A stretch of DNA of 40,034 bases from Burkholderia sp. Ac-20379 (lineage in GTDB: Bacteria > Pseudomonadota > Gammaproteobacteria > Burkholderiales > Burkholderiaceae), in NCBI RefSeq assembly GCF_017104645.1, contig NZ_JAAGPF010000031.1, forward strand, positions 1 through 40,034, given 5' to 3'. The notes under the pieces were generated by a model. That model was not told where the DNA came from and made no database searches. It saw nothing but the letters and a program-made list of their open reading frames with translations. Position 1 is the first letter of the stretch. Every line of letters starts with the position of its first letter. Below, piece after piece: positions 29,095-39,091 of this stretch. Both the position numbers and the translations under genes were made by a program.

Positions 29095-29158
29095 CCTCCG
29101 CTTTAGCTGTTTCGGGGCATCGCCCCGCGTCCGCAAGCTGATATCAAATCGACGCAGG
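29095..29158 (-). promoter_or_regulatory. SAM-II (SAM-alpha) riboswitch aptamer upstream of metZ
   Basis: On the minus strand stem P1 is GCGTC/GACGC (29151-29155 with 29127-29131). It encloses the conserved GATTTG and AGCTTGCG. An extra hairpin (CGGGG...CCCCG, 29113-29127) follows, and then GAAACAGCTAAAGCGG. The blocks GAUUUG, GCUUGC and GCUAAAG in this order, with AGCU able to pair with AGCU as the pseudoknot, are the hallmark of the SAM-II class. It lies upstream of metZ, a usual target. GGAGG directly follows the aptamer core. This is read by eye; no covariance search was run. Confidence 0.8.
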
Positions 29159-29200
29159 GCACATCGTAACACGCGCGTTCGGAACGATGCGCCCCGGGCC

Positions 29201-30733
29201 TCATTCGACCGACAGTTGCAACGCCATCTGCGAACGCTCGGCTTCGCCGTTCTGGTCGCGGTCCAGTTGCGAGGCCGGTGCGAGACGCGCGCGTTCGAGC
29301 GCATCGAGGTAAGCCGGCGTGATGCTGCCGGTGATGTAGTTGCCGTCGAAGCACGAGGCCTCGAAGCTCTTGAGCTCCGGGTTGATGTCGCGCACCGCGC
29401 GGCGCAGATCGTCGACGTCCTGATAGATCAGGTAATCGGCGCCGATCATCTTCGCCACTTCTTCGTCGGTGCGGCCATGCGCGACCAGTTCGTTGCGCGT
29501 GGGCATGTCGATGCCGTACACGTTCGGGAATTTCACGGGCGGCGCGGCCGACGCGAAGATCACCGATTTCGCGCCGGAATCGCGCGCCATCTGCACGATC
29601 TCGTGCGAGGTGGTGCCGCGCACGATCGAATCGTCGACGATCAGCACGTGCTTGTCCTTGAACTCGATGCTCATCGCATTGAGCTTCTGGCGCACCGACT
29701 TCTTGCGCACGGCCTGGCCCGGCATGATGAAGGTGCGGCCGACATAGCGGTTCTTGAAGAAGCCTTCGCGATATTCCACGCCCAGCTTGGCCGCCACCTG
29801 CATCGCGGCGGGCCGCGACGAATCGGGAATCGGCATCACGACGTCGATCGGCACGTCCTTCAGTTCGCGCTTGATCTTCTCGGCGAGGTAATCGCCCATG
29901 CGCAGGCGCACGTTGTAGACCGGCACGCCGTCGAGGCACGAATCCGGGCGCGCGAGGTAGACCCACTCGAACATGCAGGGATTCAGGCTCGGATTTTCCG
30001 CGCACTGCTGGCTGTGGAAGCCGCCGTCGTTGCTGATGAAGATCGCCTCGCCCGGCGCGACGTCGCGCACGAACTCGAAGCCGATGCCTTCGACCGCCAC
30101 CGATTCCGACGCCACGATCCATTCGACGCCCTGCTCGGTTTCGAGCTTGCCGATGCACAGCGGGCGGATGCCGAACGGGTCGCGGAACGCCACCATGCCG
30201 TGGCCGGCGATCTGCGAAACGATCGCGTACGAGCCTTGCGCGCGGCGGTGCACGCCCGACACGGCCTTGAACACCGCGGCCGGATCGAGCTCGAGGCCGG
30301 TGGTCGCCAGTTGCAATTCGTGCGCGAACACGTTCAGCAGCACTTCGCTGTCCGAATTCGTGTTGATGTGGCGGCGATCGATGCGGAACATCTCGTCCTT
30401 GAGCTGTTCCATGTTCGTCAGGTTGCCGTTGTGCGCGAGCACGATGCCGAACGGCGCGTTGACGTAGAACGGCTGCGCCTCGGCTTCGCTCGACGCCGAA
30501 CCGGCCGTCGGGTAACGCACCTGGCCGATGCCGCTGGTACCCGGCAGGCTGCGCATGTTGCGCGTGCGGAACACGTCGCGCACCATGCCGTTGGCCTTGT
30601 ACATATGGAAGTTGCTGCCGTCCGCGGTCACGATACCGGCTGCGTCCTGACCGCGATGCTGCAGCAGCAGCAGGCTGTCATAGATGAGCTGATTGACCGG
30701 GGAATGAGAGATAACGCCTACGATGCCGCACAT
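29201..30733 (-). CDS. purF: Amidophosphoribosyltransferase PurF
   Basis: Commits PRPP to purine synthesis by transferring ammonia from glutamine to give phosphoribosylamine. The 510-residue protein begins MCGIVGV; after Met removal the cysteine is the glutaminase nucleophile, which fixes the start at 30731-30733 (an upstream ATG at 30748 is excluded). The PRPP-binding motif VLIVDDSIVRGTTS lies in the C-terminal phosphoribosyltransferase domain. AAGGA is about 7 bases upstream. It follows cvpA by 46 bases, the classical cvpA-purF pairing. Confidence 0.97.
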   Translation of the reverse strand: MCGIVGVISHSPVNQLIYDSLLLLQHRGQDAAGIVTADGSNFHMYKANGMVRDVFRTRNMRSLPGTSGIGQVRYPTAGSASSEAEAQPFYVNAPFGIVLAHNGNLTNMEQLKDEMFRIDRRHINTNSDSEVLLNVFAHELQLATTGLELDPAAVFKAVSGVHRRAQGSYAIVSQIAGHGMVAFRDPFGIRPLCIGKLETEQGVEWIVASESVAVEGIGFEFVRDVAPGEAIFISNDGGFHSQQCAENPSLNPCMFEWVYLARPDSCLDGVPVYNVRLRMGDYLAEKIKRELKDVPIDVVMPIPDSSRPAAMQVAAKLGVEYREGFFKNRYVGRTFIMPGQAVRKKSVRQKLNAMSIEFKDKHVLIVDDSIVRGTTSHEIVQMARDSGAKSVIFASAAPPVKFPNVYGIDMPTRNELVAHGRTDEEVAKMIGADYLIYQDVDDLRRAVRDINPELKSFEASCFDGNYITGSITPAYLDALERARLAPASQLDRDQNGEAERSQMALQLSVE

Positions 30734-30779
30734 GGCATGGTCCTTCAAGGATACAAAAACGGTTTCGGCTGCTGCGTAC

Positions 30780-31274
30780 TCAAATATGGATATACGCAGC
30801 CAGCCCGTCGGGCAAGTACGGCTTCAGCTCATGCACGCCTTGCACGGCGAGGGGACGCAACAGCGCGTTGCGCCAGAAATCCTGTTTCGGCAGATCGGTC
30901 AGCCCGGCTGCCGCCACCAGCGCCAACACCAGCAGCACGCCGCGCATCAGCCCGAACAGCAGCCCGAGCGAGCGATCCACGCCGCCGAGGCCGGTGGCCT
31001 GCGCCAGCCGCGAGAGCAGCGCATTCGCCACGCCCGCCACCAGCACCACGCCGATCACGAGCCCGCCGAACGCGACGACCCACTGGGTCAGCGCGCCGCC
31101 CGGCCAGTTGGACGGGATATACGGCAGCACCACGCCGACATAACGGCACGCGATGATGAACGCCGCGATCCAGCCGATCAGCCCGAACACCTCGGACACG
31201 AAGCCGCGCCACGCACCGCGCAACGCCGACAGCAGAATCACCGCCATCACGGCGTAATCGAATACTGTGAACAT
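30780..31274 (-). CDS. cvpA: CvpA family inner-membrane protein
   Basis: 164-residue membrane protein with four hydrophobic segments (about 7-22, 26-54, 62-87 and 107-127), typical CvpA length and layout including RGAWRGFVSEVFGLIGWI. In E. coli CvpA is needed for colicin V production and resistance to bile salts; its biochemical role is unknown. It lies 7 bases after dedD and 46 before purF, the conserved dedD-cvpA-purF order. Confidence 0.95.
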   Translation of the reverse strand: MFTVFDYAVMAVILLSALRGAWRGFVSEVFGLIGWIAAFIIACRYVGVVLPYIPSNWPGGALTQWVVAFGGLVIGVVLVAGVANALLSRLAQATGLGGVDRSLGLLFGLMRGVLLVLALVAAAGLTDLPKQDFWRNALLRPLAVQGVHELKPYLPDGLAAYIHI

Positions 31275-31281
31275 CGCCGCC

Positions 31282-32106
31282 TTACTGGGTCAGGCCGGCA
31301 TCGCGCACCTTCGCGATGGCGGCCGATGCCGCTGCGCGATCGGCGAACGGGCCTGCTCGCAGCAGGGTAGCGACGCTGCCATCGGCCTGCTTGCGACGTT
31401 CGACATATGCGGGCACGCCCGCCGATTTCAACTTGGCGGCCCAGCCGCGGGCCGTGGCTTCATTCGTGAACGACCCCAACTGCACCGCAAAGCGCGCGCC
31501 GGCCGGCGAAGACGGCGAGGCGCCGTTCGCGGCCGCGGCCTGCTCGGCATCGTCCTGGGATGGCGGTTCGACGGCGGGCTTGGCCTGTGCGACCGGCGGC
31601 TTCGCCGCGGGTGCCGGCTTGGCGGCCGCCTGTTGCTGCGGTTTCGCGGCGGGCGCGGCCGGCGGCGTTGCCTTGGCGCCGGTGCTGGCCGCGTCGGCGG
31701 CCTGCGCCGTCTGCGTGTCGTCGGTGGCGCCCGGCGGCGCGTCGTGCGCGACGCCGGCCTGCGTATCGACGGGATCGTCGTTGCGGGCCGGGGCCGCCTG
31801 CGCCGGCTTGTTCGGGATATCGATGGCGATGTCGCTCGTGACCGGCTTCGGGTGCGCATCGAGCACCATCGGCAGCACGATCACGGCGGCGACCACGAGC
31901 GCGATCGCGCCAACCAGACGCCGGCGCGCACGTTGTTTCTCGGGGAGGGTCGGGTCGAGCAGCAGCGCGTCCGATTCAGGGCGCTCCGCGCGACGCGTGC
32001 GCCGCTCGGTGCGTTCTCCGCGAGCGGCCCGTGTGGAGCCGGATCTCGACCCGCGCCGGGGCGGCGCGTCGTCGTCTTTCTTTTTGCCGAACGAGAAGAT
32101 TCCCAT
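31282..32106 (-). CDS. dedD: SPOR-domain protein, DedD type
   Basis: Bitopic envelope protein of 274 residues. It has a basic, arginine-rich cytoplasmic N-terminus (1-62), one transmembrane helix (about 64-82), a long Ala/Pro/Lys linker (about 90-198) and a C-terminal SPOR domain (about 200-274, starting GARFAVQLGSFTNEATARGW). The SPOR domain binds denuded peptidoglycan at the septum, so a division role like E. coli DedD is likely. The position between folC and cvpA is the same as in E. coli. Confidence 0.92.
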   Translation of the reverse strand: MGIFSFGKKKDDDAPPRRGSRSGSTRAARGERTERRTRRAERPESDALLLDPTLPEKQRARRRLVGAIALVVAAVIVLPMVLDAHPKPVTSDIAIDIPNKPAQAAPARNDDPVDTQAGVAHDAPPGATDDTQTAQAADAASTGAKATPPAAPAAKPQQQAAAKPAPAAKPPVAQAKPAVEPPSQDDAEQAAAANGASPSSPAGARFAVQLGSFTNEATARGWAAKLKSAGVPAYVERRKQADGSVATLLRAGPFADRAAASAAIAKVRDAGLTQ

Positions 32107-32129
32107 GTATGGCTGATCCGAACTGCCCG

Positions 32130-33440
32130 TCAGTGTTGCTGCGATTTACGGTAGGCCATGACGCCCGCCACCGTATAAAAACTACCGAAGACCACGATTC
32201 TATCATTCTCCGAGGCCCGTTTCAGGGCATCTCGAAAAGCGTCCGCGGGCGTTGCGTAGTGCGTGACACTGCTGTCGGGGCCGTTTTCGACACCGGCTTC
32301 GCGCAGCGACGCTTCGAGCGATGCGGCCGTGGCCGCACGCGGCAGCGGCAGATCGGTCACGCACCAGTGATCGATCTCGCCCTTCAACTGCTTGAGCACG
32401 CCGGCGATGTCCTTGTCGCGCATCGCGCCGAACACCGCGTAAGTGTACGGAAAGAAACCCATATTGCCGAGGTTTTGCGCGAGAACGGCCGAGGCGTGCG
32501 GGTTATGCGCAACATCGAGCACGATCGCGGGCTTGCCCGGCAGTACCTGAAAGCGCCCCGCCAGCTCGACGTTCGCCAGGCCGAGGCGGATGTCCTGCGC
32601 CGACACCGGCAGACGCGAGCGCAGCGATTCGAGCGCGGCCAGCGCGGCCGAGGCGTTGATCAACTGGTTCGCGCCGCGCAGCGCCGGATAGGCAAGCGCG
32701 GGATAGCGCTTGTCGCGGCCGAGATAGCTCCACTGCTGGCGCTCGTTGCCGGCCTGCGCTTCATAGCGGAAATCGCGCCCGACCAGCCACAGATCGGCGC
32801 CGATCGCGTTGGCGTGATCGATCAGCGTCTGGGGGGGCGACGGATCGCCGCAGATCGCCGGCGTATCGGCGCGGAAGATGCCGGCCTTCTCGAACGCGAT
32901 CTTCTCGCGGGTATCGCCGAGGTATTCGGTGTGATCGATGTCGATGCTGGTGACGATCGCGCAATCGGCGTCGAGGATGTTCATGGCGTCGAGCCGGCCG
33001 CCCAACCCCACTTCCAGGATCACCGCGTCGAGCCCGCTTTCGGCGAACAGGCGCAGGATCACCAGCGTCGTGAATTCGAAATACGTGAGCGTGACCGGCT
33101 GCGCCAGGCTCAGCCGCGCCGCCTCGACCGCCTCGAAATGCGGCAGCAGCACATCGTCCGGCACATTCTCGCCACCGATTCGCGCGCGCTCGTTGAAGGC
33201 GATCAGGTGCGGCGACGTGTGGCAACCGACGCGATAGCCGGCCTTGAGCAGGATCGTCTCGAGAAACGCGCAGGTCGAGCCCTTGCCGTTGGTGCCGCCG
33301 ACCGTGATCACCGGGCACGAGAACGACAGCCCGAGGGCGTCCTTGACCTGGCCGATGCGGGCGAGGCCCATGTCGATGCCGACCGGATGCGCGGATTCGA
33401 GATGCGAAAGCCACGCGTCGAGAGTGGGAAATGTGCTCAT
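32130..33440 (-). CDS. folC: Bifunctional dihydrofolate synthase/folylpolyglutamate synthase FolC
   Basis: Cytoplasmic ligase adding glutamate to dihydropteroate and to folates. The 436-residue product has the Mur-ligase-like P-loop VGGTNGKGS (about residues 47-55), DHTEYLG, and VLDVAHNPHA in the C-terminal domain. The ATG at 33438-33440 (MSTFPTLDAW) matches the family start; the 17 residues further upstream in the open frame are not protein-like. Follows accD across 120 bases that include a terminator. Confidence 0.96.
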   Translation of the reverse strand: MSTFPTLDAWLSHLESAHPVGIDMGLARIGQVKDALGLSFSCPVITVGGTNGKGSTCAFLETILLKAGYRVGCHTSPHLIAFNERARIGGENVPDDVLLPHFEAVEAARLSLAQPVTLTYFEFTTLVILRLFAESGLDAVILEVGLGGRLDAMNILDADCAIVTSIDIDHTEYLGDTREKIAFEKAGIFRADTPAICGDPSPPQTLIDHANAIGADLWLVGRDFRYEAQAGNERQQWSYLGRDKRYPALAYPALRGANQLINASAALAALESLRSRLPVSAQDIRLGLANVELAGRFQVLPGKPAIVLDVAHNPHASAVLAQNLGNMGFFPYTYAVFGAMRDKDIAGVLKQLKGEIDHWCVTDLPLPRAATAASLEASLREAGVENGPDSSVTHYATPADAFRDALKRASENDRIVVFGSFYTVAGVMAYRKSQQH

Positions 33441-33504
33441 CTGTGCGACTGCAAACCGGAAAAGAAGCGGGAAAAGTGCGAATCGGCGCACCGCGCCGAA
33501 AAAC

Positions 33505-33540
33505 GAAAAACGCGCCGCCCGGCCGGGCCGGACGACGCGT
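33505..33540 (-). terminator. Intrinsic terminator between accD and folC
   Basis: Imperfect stem (two G-U pairs) formed within 33510-33540, followed on the minus strand by TTTTTCGTTTTTCG. It would end the trp-accD transcript, at least partly, before folC. Confidence 0.75.
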
Positions 33541-33560
33541 CGGCGGATGCCGCGCGGCGC

Positions 33561-34433
33561 TTACGCGAGCGCGTCGGCCGGCTGGCGCTGCAGCAGCGCG
33601 AGCAGTTGTGCGATTTCGTCGCGCATGTTGCGGCGGTCGACGATCATGTCGATGGCGCCGGCCTTCAACAGGAATTCCGAGCGCTGGAAGCCTTCCGGCA
33701 GCTTCTCGCGCACCGTCTGCTCGATCACGCGCGGGCCAGCGAAGCCGATCAGCGCCTTCGGTTCGGCGATCACCACGTCGCCGAGGAACGCGAAGCTGGC
33801 GGACACGCCGCCCATGGTCGGATCGGTCAACACCGAGATGAACGGCAGCTTGGCTTCCGACAGCTTGGTCAGCATGGCGGTGGTCTTGGCCATCTGCATC
33901 AGCGACAGCAGGCTTTCCTGCATCCGCGCGCCGCCCGAGGCCGTCACGCAGATGAACGGCACGTGTTGTTCGAGTGCGTTCTGCGCGCCGCGCGCGAAGC
34001 GCTCGCCGACCACCGAACCCATCGAACCGCCCATGAACGAGAATTCGAAACAGGCCGCGACCACCGGCAGCGTGCGGATCGCGCCGCCCATCACCACCAT
34101 CGCGTCGGTTTCGCCGGTTTCCTCCATCGCTTCCTTCAGGCGATCGGGATACTTGCGGCTGTCCTTGAACTTCAGCGTATCGACCGGCACGATTTCCTGA
34201 CCGATTTCATAGCGGCCTTCCGGATCGAGCAGCGCATCGAGGCGCTCGCGCGCGCCGATCCGCATGTGGTGATCGCACTTCGGGCACACATGCAGATTGG
34301 CCTCGACGTCGGAGCGGTACAGCACGGCCTCGCAAGACGGGCACTTGACCCACAGCCCCTCGGGGATGCCCTTGCGGCTCTTGGGGTCGGTCTGCTTGAT
34401 CTTCGGCGGCAACAGCTTGTCGAGCCAGCTCAT
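33561..34433 (-). CDS. accD: Acetyl-CoA carboxylase carboxyltransferase beta subunit AccD
   Basis: Forms malonyl-CoA for fatty acid synthesis together with AccA. The 290-residue product has the N-terminal zinc ribbon C31/C34/C50/C53 (CPSC...CPKC) and the crotonase-like carboxyltransferase domain with [10 protein letters not shown] and [12 protein letters not shown]. The length is normal. It stands between trpA and folC, a common arrangement in proteobacteria. The leader contains a 16-base perfect palindrome 25 bases upstream of the start. Confidence 0.97.
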   Translation of the reverse strand: MSWLDKLLPPKIKQTDPKSRKGIPEGLWVKCPSCEAVLYRSDVEANLHVCPKCDHHMRIGARERLDALLDPEGRYEIGQEIVPVDTLKFKDSRKYPDRLKEAMEETGETDAMVVMGGAIRTLPVVAACFEFSFMGGSMGSVVGERFARGAQNALEQHVPFICVTASGGARMQESLLSLMQMAKTTAMLTKLSEAKLPFISVLTDPTMGGVSASFAFLGDVVIAEPKALIGFAGPRVIEQTVREKLPEGFQRSEFLLKAGAIDMIVDRRNMRDEIAQLLALLQRQPADALA

Positions 34434-34457
34434 GTGTGGTTTCCCTGTTCAGAACGG

Positions 34458-34473
34458 GCCGGATCGATCCGGC
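34458..34473. repeat. 16-base perfect palindrome in the trpA-accD gap
   Basis: GCCGGATC followed by its exact reverse complement, 24 bases upstream of the accD ATG. It could be an operator or a short hairpin. Nothing identifies a binding protein. Confidence 0.4.
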
Positions 34474-34542
34474 TCGTATTCGGTGTTTCTGATGATGCGC
34501 GTGACGGCCGGGGCGGCGCTACGGCAACCCCGGCGGCCCTTC

Positions 34543-35355
34543 TTACGCGGCCTTGGCCCCGCCGTCCAGCGCGGCGCGCACCTCGGCGATGAATGCCTTC
34601 AGCGTGCCCACGGCGGCTTCCGGCGCGGCTTCCTCGAGCAGTTGCACGAGGCGGCTGCCGATCACGACCGCATCGGACACTTCGGCCACCGCACGCGCCG
34701 TGGCGGCGTCGCGAATGCCGAAGCCGACGCCGACCGGAACCGGTACGCGCGACTTGATGGCCGGGATTTTACCCGCAATGCTGGAAACATCCAGATTTCC
34801 GGCGCCGGTCACCCCTTTCAGCGACACGTAATAGACGTAGCCGCTCGCAATCCGCCCGACTTGCGCCATGCGCTCCTCGGTGGAGGTGGGTGCCAGCAGA
34901 AAAATAGGGTCGATACCGGAAGCGCGCATCGTGGCGGCGAATTCCTCCGCCTCCTCCGGCGGATAGTCCACCACCAGCACGCCGTCCACGCCGGCCGCGC
35001 TGGCGGCTTCGGCGAAGGCCTGCGCGCCCATGCGCTCGATCGGATTGGCATAGCCCATCAGCACGACGGGCGTGGCGTCGTCGCGTTCGCGGAAGCGCTT
35101 GACGTCGTCGAGCACGTGCTTGAGCGTGACGCCGCGCGCGAGCGCGCGCTCCGACGAGCGCTGGATCACCGGGCCGTCGGCCATCGGATCCGAGAACGGC
35201 ACGCCGAGCTCGATCACGTCGGCACCGCCTTCGGCCAGCGCGTGCATGAATTCGACGGTTTTCGCCGGGTCCGGATCGCCGGCCGTCAGGAACGGAATCA
35301 GGCCCTTGCGGCCCTGGGCGGCGAGTGATGCGAAAGTTTTCTGGATACGGGACAT
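34543..35355 (-). CDS. trpA: Tryptophan synthase alpha subunit TrpA
   Basis: Cleaves indole-3-glycerol phosphate to indole and glyceraldehyde 3-phosphate. The 270-residue barrel has the catalytic residues E49 ([11 protein letters not shown]) and D60 at the same numbers as E. coli, and the phosphate site [15 protein letters not shown] lies 8 bases before the ATG at 35353-35355. The unusual feature is that it is separated from trpB by a DNA methyltransferase gene, leaving 38 bases between them. Confidence 0.97.
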   Translation of the reverse strand: MSRIQKTFASLAAQGRKGLIPFLTAGDPDPAKTVEFMHALAEGGADVIELGVPFSDPMADGPVIQRSSERALARGVTLKHVLDDVKRFRERDDATPVVLMGYANPIERMGAQAFAEAASAAGVDGVLVVDYPPEEAEEFAATMRASGIDPIFLLAPTSTEERMAQVGRIASGYVYYVSLKGVTGAGNLDVSSIAGKIPAIKSRVPVPVGVGFGIRDAATARAVAEVSDAVVIGSRLVQLLEEAAPEAAVGTLKAFIAEVRAALDGGAKAA

Positions 35356-35393
35356 GGTGTCACTTTCCTGGATTCGGTCGCGATCGGCGGGCG

Positions 35394-36254
35394 TCAGTCG
35401 TCGACTGGTTCGGCCGCCGGCGCGGCGAGCACGTTCACGCGCTCGCGCGCGATCGCGCAATAGCTTTCATTGATCTCGTAGCCGACGAAGCGGCGTCCGT
35501 GTCGCGCACACGCCACGGCCGTCGTGCCGCTGCCCATGAACGGGTCGAGCACGAGGCCGCCCGGCGGGCAGCTCGACAGCACCATCCGCTCGACCATCTC
35601 GAGCGGCTTCTGGGTCGGATGGTCGACGCGCTCGGCGTGCTGCCGGTGCAGGCGCGAAATCGACCAGACGTCCTTCGGGTTGTAGCCCATCTCGAGCCAC
35701 TTGCTGCCTTCGAACAACTTGCGCGAACGGGCCTTCTTCGTTTCGGCATCGTAGGGAATGCGAACCGGATCGAGATCGAAGTAATAGCCCTTCGATACCG
35801 CGAAAAACCCGATGTTGTCGTGCACCGACGTGTAGCGGCGCGTGGTGCCGCCCATGCTCGGCACGCGCCGGTCCCAGATGATCTCGTTGATCATCGTGAG
35901 ACGCGTCTTCAAATAGCTGAAGATTTCCGGCGCGTATTGCCAGGTGCAGAACACGTAGAGCGAACCGCTCGGCTTGAGCTTCGGAATCGCCAGATCGAGC
36001 CACTGGCGCGTCCACGCGAGATGCGCGTCGCCCTGCAGCTTGTCCGAGTCGTTGCCGTAGTCCTTGCCGAGCCCGTAGGGCGGATCGGCGACGATCAGGT
36101 CGATCGACGCATCCGGCAGGTTCGCCGCATCCATCAGGAAATCGCGGTGATGCAGGTCGAAGCCGGGCGGCAACGCATGGGCGGGCGCGGCGGCCGAAGC
36201 CGCCCCGCTTTCGCTTGCCGCGCCGCCGCCCGGCGCCTCGATCAGGTCGCGCAT
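35394..36254 (-). CDS. Adenine-specific DNA methyltransferase, beta class, no partner nuclease
   Basis: 286-residue AdoMet-dependent methylase. Catalytic motif IV DPPY is at 57-60 ([13 protein letters not shown]). The AdoMet motif I is at 237-243 ([10 protein letters not shown]) near the C-terminus. This order, with the target-recognition part between them, is the beta class, and DPPY points to N6-adenine (N4-cytosine less likely). The first 28 residues are a low-complexity Gly/Ala/Ser tail. No restriction gene is adjacent. It starts 7 bases after trpB and ends 38 bases before trpA, so it is co-transcribed. The recognition sequence cannot be read here. As I recall, the equivalent B. cenocepacia gene (BCAM0992) is an active orphan methylase affecting gene expression. 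Confidence 0.92.
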   Translation of the reverse strand: MRDLIEAPGGGAASESGAASAAAPAHALPPGFDLHHRDFLMDAANLPDASIDLIVADPPYGLGKDYGNDSDKLQGDAHLAWTRQWLDLAIPKLKPSGSLYVFCTWQYAPEIFSYLKTRLTMINEIIWDRRVPSMGGTTRRYTSVHDNIGFFAVSKGYYFDLDPVRIPYDAETKKARSRKLFEGSKWLEMGYNPKDVWSISRLHRQHAERVDHPTQKPLEMVERMVLSSCPPGGLVLDPFMGSGTTAVACARHGRRFVGYEINESYCAIARERVNVLAAPAAEPVDD

Positions 36255-36261
36255 GCGGGCG

Positions 36262-37455
36262 TCAGAGCACGATGCCGCCGCGCTCGGCGACGGTATGCAT
36301 GTCCTTGTCGCCGCGGCCCGACAGGTTGACGAGCAGGATCTTGTCCTTCGGCAACGTGGCGGCCAGCTTCGCGCCGTAGGCGATCGCGTGGCTCGACTCG
36401 AGCGCCGGGATGATGCCCTCGATCCGGCAGCAGTCGTGGAACGCCTTCAGCGCTTCCTCGTCGGTGATCGGCACGTACTGCGCGCGGCCGCTGTCCTTGA
36501 GCCAGGCGTGCTCGGGGCCGACGCCCGGGTAGTCGAGGCCCGCCGACACCGAATGCGTCTCGATGATCTGGCCGTCGGCATCCTGCAGCAGGTAGGTGCG
36601 GTTGCCGTGCAGCACGCCGGGGCTGCCGCCCGTCAGCGACGCCGCGTGACGGCCGCTGTCGAGGCCGTCGCCGGCCGCTTCGACGCCGATCAACTGCACC
36701 GAGGCGTCGTCGATATACGGATAGAAGATGCCCATCGCGTTCGAACCGCCGCCCACGCAGGCGATCACGGCGTCGGGCTGACGGCCCGTCATTTCGGGCA
36801 TCTGCACCTTGCACTCGTCGCCGATCACGCGCTGGAAATCGCGCACCATCATCGGGTACGGGTGCGGGCCGGCCACCGTGCCGATGATGTAGAACGTCGA
36901 TTCGATGTTCGTGACCCAGTCGCGCATGGCTTCGTTGAGCGCGTCCTTCAGCGTGCGCGAGCCCGATTCCACGGGCACCACGGTCGCGCCGAGCAGCTTC
37001 ATGCGGTAGACGTTGGCGGCCTGGCGGCGCACGTCTTCCGCGCCCATGTAGACCACGCACTCCATGCCGAAGCGCGCGCAGATGGTGGCCGTGGCCACGC
37101 CGTGCTGGCCCGCGCCGGTTTCGGCGATCACGCGCTTCTTGCCCATCCGGCGCGCGAGCAGCGCCTGGCCGATCACGTTGTTCACCTTGTGCGCGCCCGT
37201 GTGGTTCAGGTCTTCGCGCTTCAGGTAAAGCTGCGCGCCGCCGAGCATGTCGGTCCAGCGTTGTGCGTGGTAGATCGGCGACGGACGGCCGACGAAGTGC
37301 TTCAGTTCGCGATTGTATTCGGCGACGAATTCGGGGTCGGCCTGGTAGCGCTCGTAGGCGACGCGCAGCTCGTCGAGGGCGTGAATCAGCGTTTCGGCGA
37401 CGAACACGCCGCCATACGGGCCGAAATGGCCGCGATCATCAGGAAGGTTGTACAT
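36262..37455 (-). CDS. trpB: Tryptophan synthase beta subunit TrpB
   Basis: PLP enzyme joining indole and serine to tryptophan. 397 residues; the PLP lysine is K90 in [10 protein letters not shown], the phosphate-binding loop is GGGSNA, and the C-terminal NLSGRGDKD is present. Typical length. It lies 49 bases after trpF and is followed after 7 bases by the DNA methyltransferase gene. Confidence 0.97.
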   Translation of the reverse strand: MYNLPDDRGHFGPYGGVFVAETLIHALDELRVAYERYQADPEFVAEYNRELKHFVGRPSPIYHAQRWTDMLGGAQLYLKREDLNHTGAHKVNNVIGQALLARRMGKKRVIAETGAGQHGVATATICARFGMECVVYMGAEDVRRQAANVYRMKLLGATVVPVESGSRTLKDALNEAMRDWVTNIESTFYIIGTVAGPHPYPMMVRDFQRVIGDECKVQMPEMTGRQPDAVIACVGGGSNAMGIFYPYIDDASVQLIGVEAAGDGLDSGRHAASLTGGSPGVLHGNRTYLLQDADGQIIETHSVSAGLDYPGVGPEHAWLKDSGRAQYVPITDEEALKAFHDCCRIEGIIPALESSHAIAYGAKLAATLPKDKILLVNLSGRGDKDMHTVAERGGIVL

Positions 37456-37504
37456 GCTTGTCTCTCTATCGGACGACGCGGCAGGCGCCGCGCCGGCATT
37501 CAGC

Positions 37505-38188
37505 TCACCGGGCGTCCGCGTCGCGCACTGCGCTCACGAACGCCGCCATACGGGCGTGATCCTTCACGCCCTTCTCGCCCGGTACTTCGATGCCACTGGA
37601 GACATCGACCGCGTACGGGCGGATCTGGCGTATCGCATCACCGACGTTTTGCGCGTTCAAGCCACCACTCAAAACGGCCCGACGCGCGAGCTCTGCGGAA
37701 ATAAGAGACCAATCGAAGACCTTGCCGCTGCCGCCGTAGTCCGGCACATGGGTGTCGAACAACAAGCCGCAGGCTGTCGAATAGTGAAGTGCCGATTCTA
37801 CCAAATCGGCGCGCTGCGTCGAGATGCCAACGCGCAACGCCCGCATCCACGGCAAACGCGCCACGCGGGCCAGCTCGATGCACTGCGCCGGGGTTTCGTC
37901 GCCGTGGAACTGCAGCATGGTGAGCGGCACCGCGTCGAGCACGCGCGCGAGCTCGTCGGCCGTCGCGTTGACGAACAGGCCGACCGCCGACACGAACGGC
38001 GGAACGCGCCGCACCAGTTCGGCCGCCTGTTCGATCGTGACCGCACGCGGGCTTTTCGGGTAGAACACGAAGCCGACCGCATCGGCGCCGAGCGCGACGG
38101 CGTGATCGACATCGGCGGGACGGGACAGCCCGCACAGCTTGATGCGGGTACGGGCCTGGGGGGCGGTGGAAAGCGGCGTGGCGGTCAT
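37505..38188 (-). CDS. trpF: Phosphoribosylanthranilate isomerase TrpF
   Basis: Third step of tryptophan synthesis, an Amadori rearrangement on a (beta/alpha)8 barrel. 227 residues; KLCGLSRP at about 17-24 contains the catalytic cysteine, and LQFHGDE and [14 protein letters not shown] with the catalytic aspartate are present. It has a short N-terminal extension of about 14 residues. First trp gene here, 72 bases after truA. Confidence 0.96.
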   Translation of the reverse strand: MTATPLSTAPQARTRIKLCGLSRPADVDHAVALGADAVGFVFYPKSPRAVTIEQAAELVRRVPPFVSAVGLFVNATADELARVLDAVPLTMLQFHGDETPAQCIELARVARLPWMRALRVGISTQRADLVESALHYSTACGLLFDTHVPDYGGSGKVFDWSLISAELARRAVLSGGLNAQNVGDAIRQIRPYAVDVSSGIEVPGEKGVKDHARMAAFVSAVRDADAR

Positions 38189-38260
38189 CGTGGTGCGTCC
38201 TGCAACGGTACGGCGGATTCGGTTACGGCTGGGATCGGGCGCGTGAGCGCGGTGCGGAGA

Positions 38261-39091
38261 TCAGGCACCGGCGGGTACGCCCGGCGGCGCGTCGAGATCG
38301 GCCCAGACCGTGCTCCAGGGCACGCTGCCGAGCTGCGCCGGCGGCACCGCGAATTCGTCAGGATAGCCGACATGCGCGAGATACAGGCCGTCCGGCATGA
38401 AAGTGGGGGCGGCGCGGTCGCGATTGCGCGCGGCGAGCACCTCGGCCATCCAGTCGGACGGATATCGGCCGCGCCCCACCGCCACGAGGCACCCCATCAG
38501 GTTGCGCACCATGTGATGGAGGAACGCGTTGGCGCGAAACCGGAAATGGATGAAGCTGCCCGACGGCCGGATGTCGATCTGGTACAGATGCTTGACCGGC
38601 GTTTTCGACTGGCATTCCGACGAGCGGAACGACGAAAAGTCGTTCTCGCCGATCAGGTGCTGCGCGGCTTCGCGCATCGCGTCGACATCGAGCGGCGTGT
38701 GGATCCAGCCGGCGCGCGCATTCAGCATCGGCGAGCGGAACGCGTGCACGTAGAGCGCGTAGTAATAGGTGCGCTCGAACGCGGCGAAACGCGCGTGGAA
38801 CGTGTCCGGCATCGGCTTGGCCCACTGCACGGCCACCGTCGGCGGCAGGAAGGCGTTGGTGCCGCGCACCCACGAGAAATCGGCGCGCGAAAGCGCCGTA
38901 TCGAAATGGACGACCTGGCCGAGGCCATGCACGCCGGTATCGGTTCGCCCCGCCACCACGGTCTGCAGCGGCACCAGCGCAAATGCCTTCAGCGCCTGCT
39001 CCAGCGTGTCCTGCACGGTGTTGCGGTGCGGCTGGGATTGCCAGCCGCAGAACGCCGCGCCGTCGTACTGAATGCCCAGTGCGATTCGCAT
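38261..39091 (-). CDS. truA: tRNA pseudouridine(38-40) synthase TruA
   Basis: Isomerises uridines 38-40 of the anticodon arm. 276 residues; the catalytic aspartate is D51 in AGRTDTGVH, and the motifs [14 protein letters not shown] and [11 protein letters not shown] are present. The start ATG shares one base with the fimV stop (TAATG), so translation follows directly on fimV, as in the conserved asd-fimV-truA order of pseudomonads and burkholderias. Confidence 0.96.
   Translation of the reverse strand: MRIALGIQYDGAAFCGWQSQPHRNTVQDTLEQALKAFALVPLQTVVAGRTDTGVHGLGQVVHFDTALSRADFSWVRGTNAFLPPTVAVQWAKPMPDTFHARFAAFERTYYYALYVHAFRSPMLNARAGWIHTPLDVDAMREAAQHLIGENDFSSFRSSECQSKTPVKHLYQIDIRPSGSFIHFRFRANAFLHHMVRNLMGCLVAVGRGRYPSDWMAEVLAARNRDRAAPTFMPDGLYLAHVGYPDEFAVPPAQLGSVPWSTVWADLDAPPGVPAGA

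Noticed and set aside
34507-34534. Hairpin after trpA as a terminator
   Set aside because: A good 7-bp stem but no T run on the minus strand; transcription probably continues into accD.
37456-38260. Trp-rich leader peptide or attenuator before the trp genes
   Set aside because: No short frame with clustered Trp codons was seen before trpF or trpB.
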